Both the position numbers and the translations under genes were made by a program. Positions 52,680 through 64,000 of a DNA stretch of 64,000 nt are shown here, in pieces. Location: assembly GCA_034336665.1 (NCBI GenBank), contig JAPFBE010000002.1, forward strand, positions 8,664,146 to 8,728,145. Direction: 5' to 3'. Numbering within the stretch: the first letter of the stretch is position 1; each line of letters begins with the position of its first letter. This DNA comes from Luscinia megarhynchos (Eukaryota; Chordata; Aves; Passeriformes; Turdidae). A model generated the notes under the pieces. The model was not told the DNA's origin, ran no database searches, and saw nothing but the letters and a program-made list of their open reading frames with translations.

Positions 52680-53160
52680 AGTGTTCAATAACACCAGCAG
52701 AGTGACCTGCATATTTGGCCCATGAAAGCAGCTGTGGGAAAGCTACAAGGCATGGGAGGAAGTTTTACATTGTGAACAGATTTTTGGTGGGAGGCTGATT
52801 CTCTGTGACATTGAAGCCACAAGAAAACTGTTTCTTGTGGAGTAGTTTCCATGGCATGGCAAGAGAGACTCCTTTCCCTAAGTGAACTGAAGAAAGACTA
52901 TTTTAGAGGTGGCAAACTGACTGAAAGTCCCAGGTTTTGTCTCTTTACGTTGTCAGTGGGAAAGAAAAGAGGGTGTTGGGGAAGAGAAAAATACTGAAAC
53001 TTTATTCTGATTTTCTTTTAATTCTGTTAATAGAGTTTACTTTATACCCTTTAAAGTTTGAGCCTGCTTTGCTTTCCTCCTAATCCTTATCTTGCAGCAG
53101 AAAATGATTAAATAATTCTAGTGAGTGCACTGGCATTTGACCGGCATTAGACCCACTACA
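52680..53160 (+). mobile_element. Solo LTR of an avian endogenous retrovirus
   Basis: The wording matches a bird LTR family. GGAGGAAGTTTTACATTGTG and TTTTTGGTGGGAGGCTGATT lie in U3. A TATA/polyadenylation-like TTAATAGAGTTTACTTTATA follows, then TTTGCTTTCCTCCTAATCCT and TGCACTGGCATTTGACCGGC, ending in CCCACTACA. No gag, pol or env sequence flanks it, so it is a solo LTR left by recombination. The 5' border is uncertain by about 25 bp and I could not confirm a target-site duplication. The AATAAA signal is mutated to AATAGA. Family name not assigned. Confidence 0.77.
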
Positions 53161-54205
53161 TTAATTGGTGTATTGGCCAGGAAACTCAGATAGGTGAACC
53201 AAAACCACAACACTTAATCAGTGTTTGTGTCTGGTTTTTGAACTGAAATCACCACACCCATTTCTGTCCATCTGTAGCCTTTTCCCACACTACTTGTACT
53301 ACAAGCATGTGGGGCAGCACCAACACATACTCTCATTGTACAACATCTAAAAAAATTAGAGTAGCATCTTGGTCTGCGACATGGAGTCAAATTACCCAAC
53401 TGATGCAATAAACTTTTTTATGTTCTACTCAGGTTTTTGGAAAGTAAAGGACAAGAAGTTCTTTATGAGGAGATGGCAAAGTCAGTCACAGGAATTGAGA
53501 ACAGAGAAGAGATTTGAGTTCTTGCTAAGGCCATGAAATCATAACGGAACTAAAGAGAGAAATTGTAAGATATACAGTGCTAGAATTCCAGTCATAAACC
53601 TAAGCTGTTTCCAGGGCCATATATATTCAAATATTCTCAAAGTCCAAGTCCCCACACTGTCACTGAAATTCCCTTTCCTCTGTTTTGGGTATATTATTAA
53701 TACAGAAATACTGAAAGCTTTAAATTTAGGCCACGTCTAACATACTCAGAAAAGTTAAATAAAGCAGCTACAGGAGTGACATGAGTTTTAAAGCATATTA
53801 ATCACTCCAGCAGATACACTCATTCAAGAGCAAAGTAGTCTTACTTCACAATAACTAAATCTGTAATTGCTATGGAAGTCCACATCCTCAGACAGGACTA
53901 AACTAGAGTAAACTAAGATTACCTTATTTATGCATGAAAGATGCCTCATAATGGTATGGTATACAAAGGAACACTTCAAAATGATTGCCAAGTAATTTTA
54001 TTTTTAAAAATGCAAATGCTGGCATATATAGAAACAAGAAGTAAGAAGCTACCAATTAACAATTGTTTCTCTTAATGACCATTCAGGGATGTAACTGTCC
54101 TTTCTTTAATTCCACACAATTAAACAATTTGATTCCACAGAATTAATAATGCCATTGGGCACTTTGTGGAAAACCAGAAAAAAAGAAAGTAATCTCCTTT
54201 AATTA

Positions 54206-54228
54206 TTCTTTAATTATTAATTAAAGAA
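54206..54228. repeat. AT-rich palindrome, 11-bp arms
   Basis: TTCTTTAATTA, one T, TAATTAAAGAA; perfect, with a 1-bp centre. Confidence 0.9.
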
Positions 54229-54429
54229 GAGAAATGAAAGTGGAAGAAAATTGGAAACAAAGGACAAAAGTGACTTCTGCTCGCTCAGCAGCATAGCTTG
54301 CACATGACTCAAGCCCTGCTTTTCCCTACAAGCAATGTGAATGTGCTTAGGAAGGCTAGGCAGCTATTACAGTGTTCTAACAGCTGCAGAGTAATAGTCA
54401 CAGAGGCTGGTGTTGCCTCATTGCCCAGG

Positions 54430-55110
54430 GGCCACAATCTCACATGGCACAGAAATGAGACTGACTAGACTACAGTTCTCCAGATTTTCTGCTTTCCCCT
54501 TTCTAAAAATGAGGGCTATAGTTCCCTATTTCCAGTCATGAGGGACTTCACCTCACTGCCATGACTTTTCAAACATATAGTGGCTTAGCAATGTCATCTG
54601 CCAGTTCCCTCAGAGCTCACAGATTAATCTACTCGGGTCCTATGAACTTGCACAAATTCAGGCTCCTTAGATGGTCTTGAACCTCATCTACACTTGTTTT
54701 TTTTTTTTGACCAGGGTGGCATGGCTGGGGCACTTGGTGTTGAAGAATGAGATGCAGAAGTTGTTGAGAACCTCAGCCTTCCCTTTGGCCAGGGTAGCCA
54801 GGTCTCCTATTCCTTATTGGAGAGAATCCAAGATATCCCTAGCCTTTCTTTTGCTTGCAACATATCTATAGAAGCCTTTCTGCTACCCTCATTACCCATG
54901 GCAGACTCAATTCTATCTGGGCGTTGGCTTCCCTAACCTTGTCCCTAACTTCCTGTATAATTCCCCTGTTTTCTGTCCTTGTTTCCACTTCCTGAAAGCT
55001 TCTTTTTTTTTGCTCTGGGTTTGCTCAGCAGCTCCTTATCCATCCATGATGGCCTCCTAGCATTTTTGCCTGATTTCCTTTGTGTCGGATGCATAAATCT
55101 GGCCATAACA
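54430..55110 (-). mobile_element. CR1 LINE ORF2 relic (endonuclease-RT junction)
   Basis: Minus-strand translation, after allowing frameshifts, gives KNARRPSWMDKELLS, then FRKWKQGQ-like and KGFYRY-like pieces, GDLATLAKGKAEVLNN, and near the left end GEVPHDWK and VSLISVP. These follow, in order, the CR1 ORF2 stretch from the end of the endonuclease into the first RT motifs. Stops and frameshifts are frequent, and a 12-T run interrupts it at 54697-54708. Neither the 3' end nor the catalytic RT motifs are present. A further block to about 55450 may belong to the same element but could not be matched. Confidence 0.85.
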
Positions 55111-55450
55111 GAACTCCCAAACTCGACCAGCCTAGAAGTAAACGAGTCCCTGGGTGAAACAATGGTAGTCTGGATTCCAACTCAAACAGGGGACCCCAGC
55201 CAATTCCATTCAATCCTGAATGCAGAGAAATCAGCTGGTCAGTGAGCTGGGTGGTGTTGAAACCTCCACCAGGCAGTTGATCAAGTTCGGGAATTTTGAG
55301 CCCCGTGTTAAAGAGGGCGTGCATCAATAAATCTGGGCTGTGTTGCATGATCTCAGTGTGCTCAGTCATGTGCCTGTCTCCAAAAATGCAACCCCAATAT
55401 AACAAGTGGTGACCTGCCAACAGGATTGACACAGCTGCCACCTGTAGAGC
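55110..55450. other. Unclassified GC-richer block beside CR1 relic
   Basis: This block has a base composition unlike the surrounding intron and holds most of a 138-codon minus-strand frame (55025-55441), the longest non-ADCY1 frame in the window. That frame runs into the CR1 relic in the wrong frame and shows no domain I know. Most likely it is further repeat sequence, either the CR1 endonuclease part or a different element. Confidence 0.4.
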
Positions 55451-57064
55451 AGGGCACTCCTAATCCACCAGTAATAATTAACATACCTGTATTTTCTATC
55501 TCAAAGCTTTGTACACATATCTTTTCACACAATACCACTATAATTAACAACAACTGACACGCAGGTTTGCATAAATGTTATTTTTCCGAATATATTGGAG
55601 CATAGTAGAGCCAAATAAAACATTAATTGCAGTGTCTAAAGACAGTGAATGTGGTTAAATATCCCCTTTGTGTTCATAGCTTTAAATTATAATGAGCGGC
55701 AAAGTATTATAAAGAAAAGTGCTAAAAGTTTCCATAAACTCGCAGATTTTAAAGAAGTGTCTGAGGGCTAAGTCTGTAAGAAGAGAAGTGTTTCATTAGT
55801 AAATTTCAGTTGCAGAGTTTTCTGACTATTTTCCACCTGTCACTTCTGTTTACAATGTCTATAAAATAATTTTCAAGCTGAAAATCACTAACAACTACCT
55901 TTCATATTTGTTCATAGCTAAAACATTCATGCCAACTTCTCTTGAAGTCAATAGCAGGCTCCTGAATATAGCAAGTCTGTCACTGCTATCACTGAAATAC
56001 TAATTTGCATGTTTTCTTATCTTTGAACCAAAATATGTCCACGGCTTTTAATATTGGGTTTTTTGTAGCTAAGTATGCAGATGAAATAATAACAAAACTG
56101 AAGTCACTTGAGATTACAGAAAGGTTAAAAACTATACATGAGAAGGTATCAACAGGAACTTCTAATTAACAAAAATGGTTTGTCCTGCAGCTTCAAGGTT
56201 ATGCCCTTATATTTTTTCTGAAGAAAGCATATTAATTAGGATGCATGATCATCCCAAAAAACATGTTTAAATTAATTGGAATTGTTGATTAACCCATGTA
56301 TACTGTAAATTAACATTTCCCTTTTTTATTTTCCTTGACTAACCCTGACTCATTGTAGTAAACTGTTTCCAAAAAGGACTTGAACTGATACATACATTAT
56401 GTTCATACAATATTCATGGTAATATTCACCTGGACTTCATCATCTTACAGTGTTGATGCTTACAAATGCAGATACAGATGATAGAACCAGTATTTGACTG
56501 AACACACTTTGTAATAACTCTAGATAATAGCAGCATAACACAGTTTTGTCACTTTCAATTTGATGATTAATCATAAATCCTTCAAAGAAAAATATACCAT
56601 GCAAAGTAAAATCACAAAGTTATAAGGAAAATGCACAAATGCCTTTCACTGCTTTATAGAATTTTCTTTGACATGATTTGATTTTTCTAAAACTTAACTT
56701 GTAAAGCTACAAATACATTCTAAGGGTCTTATTAAATTTATTTCAAAGGGATTTCAGATAGCAAGATTAGCAGTAACATTTTGCATTTCATTTCAATAGC
56801 TCTTGTTAATTTCTTTTGCACATAACTCCTAAGATATTAATTTCTTTAAAATATGATTTAATTTATACAGAGGAATGTTACTATTTCAGTCTACAACTAT
56901 GACCCAAAACTGAGTTTTGCAAAATGAATGCTCATGGAAATAGTGATTTGACAACCTTTGGTACATATGTGTAGAGGCATCTGAGCCAGAACCCAGAAAA
57001 AGCTGACTCACTGGCTGGAATATCTGGAATGCCTTTCCAGACACCCATTAGAGGTATGTTTTTT

Positions 57065-57435
57065 TTCAGCCTGGAGAAGAGAGGGCTCCAGATTGACATA
57101 TCAGCCTTCCAGACCCTAAAGGGGGGTCTACAACAGAGCTGGAGATGGACTTTTTATCAGGTTCTCTACTGATAGGACAAGTGAGAATGGTTTTAAACTA
57201 AAACTGGGTAGATTTAGATGAAATGCAAAGAAGAAATTCTTCACTATGAGGGTGGATCAGGTTTCAAAGAAAAACCATGGATACACCATCTCTGGAAATA
57301 TTCAAGCTCAGGCTGGTCAGGCTTTTGAGCAACATTATGTAACAAAAGATGAGCCTGACTTAGACACAGAGACTGGACTAGATGATCTTTAAAGGCTCTG
57401 TCCTACTCAAACCATTCTATGATTTAATGATTCCA
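57065..57435 (+). mobile_element. CR1 LINE 3' fragment
   Basis: The plus strand carries the continuous CR1 3' end: TTCAGCCTGGAGAAGAGAGG, AAATTCTTCACTATGAGGGT, ACTGGACTAGATGATCTTTA and the terminal ATTCTATGATTTAATGATT. The body is diverged, and a gap replaces part of the usual middle. Confidence 0.88.
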
Positions 57436-60400
57436 ATGTTTAATGGAAGTTTCCTAAGGATTTTTTTTTTTTAGAGCTACCTAGACTATTTGGGTTGAAA
57501 CACCAACAGCTATTTCTAATTTGTTCTGGTATATAAATTCTGAACAAAAGCAAGCAGCAGTACAGTGAGCAAGTTCAGGAAAGAACAGTATAAACAGACA
57601 TTTTTCTCCTCTGTCACAGAGACAGACTGGGTCAGCACTGGCATACGAGTTACATGCATCATTCTCTCATACTCCTTGACAATCAGAAACATTTCTGGGT
57701 AAAAACAAGCCCAGAGTTATCACTCCAGGACCTTGTGTATTGCTGTTTTCTCCCCCCATGATTCCTGCAGGTAGGCATAGCACCTGCACAGTGACTGCAC
57801 CACAGCCAGGGGCAGCTGCACCTGCTAGACCTGAGTGCAGAGAGCCTGTGGCTTGGTTTGAGGGATTTAAGCTGCTTCCCAAGGGTGAGTACTGACAGAG
57901 CAACTCTTTTCTATGTCACTCTACCGGGCATTCAGAAGGAGAAATCCTGCCAGGTTGCACAAGAGATCTGACAGCCCATAGGTAGCAAATGTTTGCTTTG
58001 AACAGTGCTCGTTCACGTGCTTTGTGCACTTGAATAGTCCTGCTGTTTTCAATGGAGCCACTTGTATAAACAACTACTCTGCAAAGTAAGGAGGGGTTGT
58101 ATGCCCTGTTTTTTATTCTCATTTGGGCCATTTGTTTAATTAAAGTACAACTTACAGTAAACAGGGTATTTTAATGGCATATGGTGCCTCAGAAAGGAAC
58201 CTGTAGGACTCTTTTTGCCTCTAAGGTCAAACATAAGGTAAGTTTATTATTAATTTCATGTATTACTCACTCCATTGTTTAAGAAAAAATGCTCTCTAAA
58301 ATTAAAGGAGGCTGTTAAAAATAAAAACAAAGGCAGACTGTGTTTTTTACATGATACTAATTTACAAAAACTAGCTCACTGTGAAGCCTTACAAGTACAG
58401 AAAGACTACATACAAAAGTTTGTTAATAGACATCATGACCACAGCTTTTTAAAACATTGGAATGCATAAGATAAATTAAAAAAATATTTAAGTTCTGATG
58501 TTTTCTGAAAGACAGGACAGACTAGAAATATTTGCTCATAAGTATCTGCAGATTGTATTCTGGCTTCAGATTGAGTCTCAAGAACCTCTAAAATGTCATA
58601 AGGAATCTTTTTATTAGTAGCTTTGAAATCAGGCAGTGTGTTTCCTAAAATTAATTTCTCTTCTTACAAAGCATACAGGTCTATTTCACACTTGTAAAAA
58701 TAAGGCTAAATGAAACTTCTGTACCAGAGGCTCAAGAAATTTTTATCTGTTCAATGTTCATTTTCTTTTTATCTCTTCAACACTGTTGGAGTCACAGAAT
58801 GAAGCAAGAAATTGTGTGGTCATACAGGAAGTCAGCCATATCCTTTTCCATCCATGAGCTGAAACAGCTTTATGAATATCTAATGTCCATTCCAAAAGAG
58901 ACAAACAACAAAATGTGTTGAGATTTCCATACAGGGCATGTATTTGAGATGAAACCCAACTTAAAATTTTCATAATTTAATTATGGGTCCATGGAGAGAT
59001 TCAGTCAGGACTAGTGAGTTTTTACAATAGACGCTCTACCTACATATATGATCTGTAAATTTCTCATCCCTGTAGGAATAAGGAAACAAGGAATTATGAA
59101 CCTTAAATTTATCAACTTAATCTTAAAAAAGCATGTCTCCTTCATGTTACAAAGCATATTTCTGAGCACCACTGAAGAGCTGGTCTTTTGGGTAGCTTTT
59201 ACACATAATTTGACATCTGGTTCCCGCATCTTCCATGGTGTCCTTATCTGGGACTACTCCAGTAAAATAACACTTGTAATGTGTTGAAACAGCTCGTGGA
59301 CTGTATACAGACTATTTCCCTCTGATAAACCACAGATAATATATTAGTTGTAATTATTTTGGTTTCCTGGTTTTTGAATTTATTGTCCTTGCTATATTGG
59401 ATGTGTATTTGCATATCTTGCTTTGCATGGTCCATTTGCATTAGGTTATTTGTCTCCATTTAAAACACATGCCCTCATTTCTTACTGCACAGCAATTCTG
59501 TTCAAAAACTACAAGGTATCAGATGTACTACAGATCTGGGAAGAGCTGATCAAAGGATGACACATTCCTCTCCAGAGGCACAGTGAGTTGCAGGCAGTCA
59601 TTCAACAGCTCTTGGGTAGTTGATAAAATATTCACCAACTAATTGATAAGCCAGGACTGTTGTCATGGTTATCTGAAACATGCCTTTTTCCCAGTCCCAT
59701 TCACTTATTACAGAGGGATGTGTATCTCCATTGTAACGTGCTTTTCTGGGAGGAGGCAAAGAAGGCAGTTGTATGAATGTCTTATTTTTCACATGAAACT
59801 CTGGCCTACTGGGACGTGGGATTTATAGGACACCACTTCACCCATTTGCATTACTTAAATAAATGGCAATACAATTTCTTATAAGTACAGATGATGAAGG
59901 AAGGTCTGCTATTTTCAGTTCTCTTCCCTGAGGATATACCTGTGACATTAAAATGACCCCACCTTACTTGGGCTTCATTTGCTCCAAAAGCACCTTCTTA
60001 ATGTCAGAAAATGAATTCACCTCTCCAAAGAGGGTACTTGGATTAAAAAAACTTTTACAAACTCCACATTGAAGCAGTGAATAAGCCAGAGAAGTTTTAG
60101 TAGTTATGTGAAAAAAACAAGCCATTTACCTCCTGAGGTTACATTTCAAAAAAATCTTAACAAAAGAGAGGACTCAGATGCACTACAATCAATTACAAAG
60201 TTGTTTAAGATGACTGTACCAATATAATGAATGCAGGGACTTGTGACACATGCAAGATATAAATATACTCATCATGATATAATTATCAGTGTTACCTTGA
60301 CCCTGAACATAAGGGCAACCAACAGTAGTATATATGTGTTTCATAGCATTGTGAGGATATAATTTTTAGATACAATTTTTATAAGTATATTAAGGAATGT

Positions 60401-61809
60401 GATCACTAAAGGGTTGAAGTAGAAGACACCCAAGCATCAAAACCTGGCATGGCTGAGACTTGGTTAGTAAAACTGACTGTAAATAGACAGATAGGTTATC
60501 ATTCAAAGATGGAAGACTGGCAAGAAAAAGAAAAAAAGTGCAAAGGTGTTGGTGAGGAGTGCAACAGAAAAAAAACATGCGATATAAACAAGGATAAGTG
60601 AAGGAGTAAGACAGCTCACTCAGGTTTTGAATGTGTGCTTCAGGAGCTCTCGAATCAGACTTTGACAATTGGGAACCATCAGATACTGCAAACAACATCG
60701 TCATTTTCAGTATCAGCTTTGGGGCAGTGTGCACTTAGAACAAACTTTAAACTGATTGTTAAAGGCCAAGTTTTGTATGCAAACTAATGAGATTAATATT
60801 ATGCAAGATTTAATCATTAACATGAAGTAAACTACTAATTTTTAATTCAGTAATGTTAAATATTACAGTGCAAAACTAACTTAATATGGCAGACTTCTGC
60901 ATACTCCTATAACAGATATCTCTGATTCCCTTAGTGATAGGAATGCTTTAAGTTGCAACAACTTAGTCACTAGGAATTGGTCCTTGTATATATTAAAGCT
61001 CAATGGGAGGTAGAGTAAATCTCCAGAGAAGAAACTTAGTGGATGAGGAAGTTTACTCCTTTGCTACATGAGTACACCATGCAAATCAAGGCAGCTCTGT
61101 GGCATCACAAACACTGCACCTTGTTTAGTAAAAGGGTGACACCAACTGAACGTCTTTGATGCTGCTTTTGATGTGGAAGCAAGGCAGTAGTGTGATAAAA
61201 CACAGACAAGGTCTTTAAGGAATTTGTTTTGGAGGCAAAGAAGAATAACAAATGAGAATGCACTTTAAGAAGAAGCATTATAAATGACAGCACTTGCACA
61301 GTCAACTACTGAACAAGAGCAAGAAGTAGAACTGAGCCTTAGTCAATAATCTCTGGGGGATAAGGCTCATGTGGTGTGGACAAATACACATTTCTTTTTG
61401 TTTACATCACATTTTCTGTGTTTCTATGCTATTGCCCAGGAAAATATATTAATTTAGAAGCAATTCATCTTAATATCAGAAAAATATAAATGTGTAAAAA
61501 CAACCATGCAGAATAAATACTCCTGTTCACCCAAAACATAATACAGTACAAAAGCAATGACTAGTCATTTGGAAAAAGTTGTCAGTCTCCTGGCACTACT
61601 ATTCTAAGATGTTTATTTATTCAGACTTATCTCCTGAAAAGATTATTAAATCTTCCTGGTGCACCAATTCTTCTACTTTGTATGAATGATAAATCTTCAC
61701 TGTATTGCTTTTTTTTTTCCTCTGAAACCCGACTGCAATTATACATCACTGTCCTTGTACTAAATACTCTTGGTTCTTTAGATAATTTCATAGGCTACAT
61801 CATTCCTAC

Positions 61810-61928
61810 CTAACATTGTCATGCCTTTGAATGTAAATCTTGTGGAAAATCCTTTCAGGAGGCTTCAGGAAGTCTTCCTTCATTTCCATTGCAACATTCC
61901 TGGGCAAAAGGCTCATCAAGAGACGTTC
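61810..61928 (-). CDS. ADCY1: ADCY1 exon: linker and entry to C1a domain
   Basis: This 119-nt internal exon is the most 5' one in the window. It starts in phase 0 and ends after two bases of a Ser codon. It encodes [20 protein letters not shown], then [18 protein letters not shown], about residues 266-304 of the mammalian protein. This is the signalling-helix/linker segment just before the first catalytic domain; the LLP motif is typical of class III cyclases. The acceptor is a T-rich tract ending TTTTAG and the donor is TAG|GTAGGA. The intron after it is 10.6 kb. I found no further coding match between here and the right edge, so the transmembrane exon(s) must lie outside. Confidence 0.95.
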
Positions 61929-62119
61929 CTAAAAGAAAATATAAAGAACATAAGTTTTGTGGTATAGTGTGTGACTATTTTCCAAAAGTTTTAAACTAGC
62001 AAACTGGACAACCTTCTCTTAATCTGCTTCATTAAAATGTCTGCTGCATAAATAATATGAACTATTTATCTCAAACTCTTGCAAACTGTGTGGGTGTCTT
62101 TTCTTAAGTCTTCTGCATT

Positions 62120-62194
62120 AAAAAAAAACAAAACAACAACAACCAGAAACAACAACAAACCAGAAAAAACAAACCTACACAGAAAAAGAAAAAG
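62120..62194. repeat. A-rich / (CAA)n low-complexity tract
   Basis: Poly(A) followed by AAC and CAA units and AGAAAAAG repeats. Confidence 0.88.
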
Positions 62195-62859
62195 TCAGCT
62201 TCAAGAGAATATAATTGTCTATATTTTTCATTAACATCATAGCTCTAATAATAACAACTTACTTTATTCTTAGCAGCATTTATCTGTCTGGCTGGGAAAG
62301 ACTTCCCAGGATCATTTGCTCTTCTTTTGTGTGTCCTATTTCTTCCTGGATATAATGAAAGTGTTACATTACAAGGACTTTGACAGCTGGTTATTAAGCA
62401 GTGAGAGTAGATGATGGATTTATCAGTGGACAGTAAGCACAGTTTTAATGGCATTTTGGCCAGTGTGGCAATGTCTTTAATGAACTACATCAGTACAAAA
62501 CCCTGACTAAACACATCTTCTTGCTATACTCGCAGAGAATGATTTTAGCATGGGTCACTGACCTACATAAAAAGAGTCTCTAATATTATGGATCTTGTCA
62601 GTATTGACTATAAAGTCCCATGCAGTTTTTCCACATATTCTGGCCCATTCACATGTACCATCTGGAAAATCTGCAGCTGCTGTTCTTAGGTGTTGTAAGG
62701 TGTCCTTAGATACCTACTCAAGTTGTGTTTTCACCCAGAAAATGCTTGCCACTTAAAATGCATTTCTAAGTTTATCCATCAGACATGCTAGTTTTAGCCA
62801 TGACAACAGTCTGAATGAATTCACATAACCACATCTGATCTGATTCAGGAATCTCTAGT

Positions 62860-63245
62860 TCCAGACACCAACAGGTGAGGCTAGAGCAAGGAAGGCATAC
62901 CCCTGGTGGAAGAGGATTAGGTCAGGGAGTAATTAAGCAAACTGGATAGAAGTAAGTCCATGGTCCCTGGGTGGACACATTCACAAGCTCACTGAGTGAG
63001 CTGTCAGATGTTACTGTAAGGCCACTCCCAACAGTCAAACACGGTGCCTGGGAGAAGTGATGCAAGACTGCAGAAAGTTCTCTAGCCAAGAAGGACAAGA
63101 AGGAGGACACAGGGGACTGCAGGCCAGTCAGTTTCACCTTGGGTCCTGAAAGTGATGAAGCATCTCATGCTGGAAACCAAGGTGGTTGGACTAGATGACT
63201 TTCCAGAGTGCCCTTCCTTCCTCAACTATTCTGTGATTCTGTCAT
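62860..63245 (+). mobile_element. CR1 LINE with internal deletion
   Basis: The plus strand carries CR1 ORF2 wording near the first RT motif (GGGGACTGCAGGCCAGTCAG, encoding a CRPVS-type NYRPVSL relic). About 60 bases later it jumps to the 3' tail TGGTTGGACTAGATGACTTT and ends at ATTCTGTGATTCTGTC. Some 1.5 kb or more of RT sequence expected between the two is missing. Sequence before 63100 is probably the same element but is too diverged to assign base by base. Confidence 0.75.
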
Positions 63246-64000
63246 CTGACAATCTAGAGCCACTATAAAGGCAGCTGCAAGATGCCACAGAAGTGCATAT
63301 TTTGACCCAACCACGTCCTCCTTTGCTTTAATCAATATTAAATAAATGAGAAAAAGTAAGAAGAGGATATCTGCAAGTGCTTTTGTGTTGCTAACATGTA
63401 GACATTCACCAGATAAAGCCATCAAATAATACTAAATTTTTATTAAATTTTTTTATTTTATTTTAACAGTTTGTTCTGGGAGACACATTGAAAGAAGTAA
63501 TAAGTTAAACTTTGTAGAACTGCCCTGGTGAATTTTAGAGTAAAGTTCTGTCATATGTTTGTGGTGGTCCTATTGTCTTGAGGCTAAGGATCATCAGCTC
63601 TCTTCCCTACTCTTCTTATATATATGTAGCAGGACATTACCCCCTGCCACAGAAGAGCTTATCTGCTATGTCCATCAGCTGGTGCATAGGTTGGGACATT
63701 CTCCTCCCCACAGGAACTGGTGAGATAACCCAAGCTGAACAGATATCCAGCAGCAGTGAGTAATCTCTGGCACCAGGAAGGTGATTTCCCAAGCTGACAA
63801 TAAACATCTCACCTTGAGAGTGAGATGTAGAAAGATAAACTTGGAATTCTTCACTAAGAGACTCATTATTTTACTGACTATAAAAGCTGCACACATTTTC
63901 ACAGAGATACAAGCCTCCTGCACACACCCTGGAAATGTGCAGGACTTCTCCAATGAATTCAGATGCAAATTCTGTGGTTACCTTCCTGGGAATTAAGAGG

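Larger units (their letters stand above)
51227..61809 (-). other. ADCY1: ADCY1 intron, linker to C1a core (10.6 kb)
   Basis: This phase 2 intron contains a solo LTR (52680-53160), a CR1 ORF2 relic (54430-55110) with an unclassified GC-richer block beside it, a CR1 3' fragment (57065-57435) and an AT-rich palindrome at 54206-54228. Confidence 0.85.
1..64000 (-). other. ADCY1: Partial ADCY1 transcription unit (adenylyl cyclase type 1)
   Basis: The whole window lies inside one minus-strand gene. Twelve internal exons splice into a continuous 556-codon frame matching adenylyl cyclase 1, the plasma-membrane enzyme that makes cAMP from ATP and is stimulated by Ca2+/calmodulin, mainly in neurons. 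Type 1 rather than types 3 or 8 is indicated by the C1a wording [20 protein letters not shown], the CDDDK-type end of the calmodulin exon and the RRALRTASEK start of the next. Intron phases are 2,0,2,2,0,0,0,2,0,0,2 in transcript order. Exons for the N-terminus with TM1-6, and for C2 with the 3' UTR, are outside the window. No promoter or polyadenylation site is present. Type assignment is known-family recognition; exon borders are read directly. Confidence 0.95.
61929..64000 (-). other. ADCY1: Intron upstream of C1a-entry exon (incomplete)
   Basis: I looked for the preceding exon (ENEKQ-type linker and TM6) on the minus strand without success. The segment holds an A-rich tract at 62120 and a CR1 fragment at 62860-63245. 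The last 750 bases show nothing recognisable. Confidence 0.75.

Noticed and set aside
55025..55441. 138-codon minus-strand open frame as a gene
   Set aside because: It overlaps a CR1 ORF2 relic in a shifted frame and has no known domain. Kept only as an unclassified repeat block.
60390..60734. 114-codon minus-strand open frame
   Set aside because: Intronic, with Cys/Phe-rich AT-driven content. No motif recognised.
61929..64000. Preceding ADCY1 exon (TM6 and linker)
   Set aside because: No match to the expected linker on the minus strand; it is presumably beyond the right edge.
1..64000. CRISPR arrays, operons, tRNA or rRNA genes
   Set aside because: No regular spaced repeats, ribosome-binding-site-led gene runs or recognisable RNA gene signatures were seen.

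Overview
This is vertebrate nuclear DNA, most likely from a bird. It is AT-rich, has short exons separated by kilobase introns with GT-AG borders, and carries at least ten chicken-repeat-1 (CR1) LINE fragments plus one avian-type solo LTR. Nothing in it looks bacterial, viral or plasmid-borne.

One gene explains all the confident coding sequence: ADCY1, the calcium/calmodulin-stimulated adenylyl cyclase type 1. It lies on the minus strand, so transcription runs from high to low coordinates. Twelve internal exons, each translated and joined by hand, give 1,668 nt. That is exactly 556 codons with no stop or frame break, corresponding to about residues 266-821 of the roughly 1,119-residue mammalian protein. 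In order they encode the linker into the first catalytic domain, C1a with both metal-binding aspartates, the calmodulin-binding C1b helix, the C1b tail, transmembrane helices 7-12 with a glycosylated outer loop, and the start of the linker to C2. The first exon(s) (N-terminus, TM1-6) lie beyond the right edge. The C2 exons and 3' UTR lie beyond the left edge.

Layout by coordinate: 1-3270 intron; 3271-4240 two exons (TM10-12); 7112-13730 three exons (TM7-9); 15116-18806 two exons (C1b and calmodulin site); 30238-32001 two exons (end of C1a); 37603-37730 and 51115-51226 (C1a core); 61810-61928 (entry to C1a); 61929-64000 intron. CR1 fragments and the LTR are scattered through the introns. CR1 pieces occur in both orientations, five on each strand.

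The places most worth a second look are these: an unassigned, strongly coding-like stretch that starts at the weak splice donor of the calmodulin-binding exon (18484-18651); an unusually CpG-dense internal exon (15116-15310); a perfect 11-bp-arm hairpin (36703-36728); an internally deleted CR1 (62860-63245); and an unclassified GC-richer block next to a CR1 ORF2 relic (55110-55450). I found no previously undescribed system; the rest is ordinary intron of a long neuronal gene.
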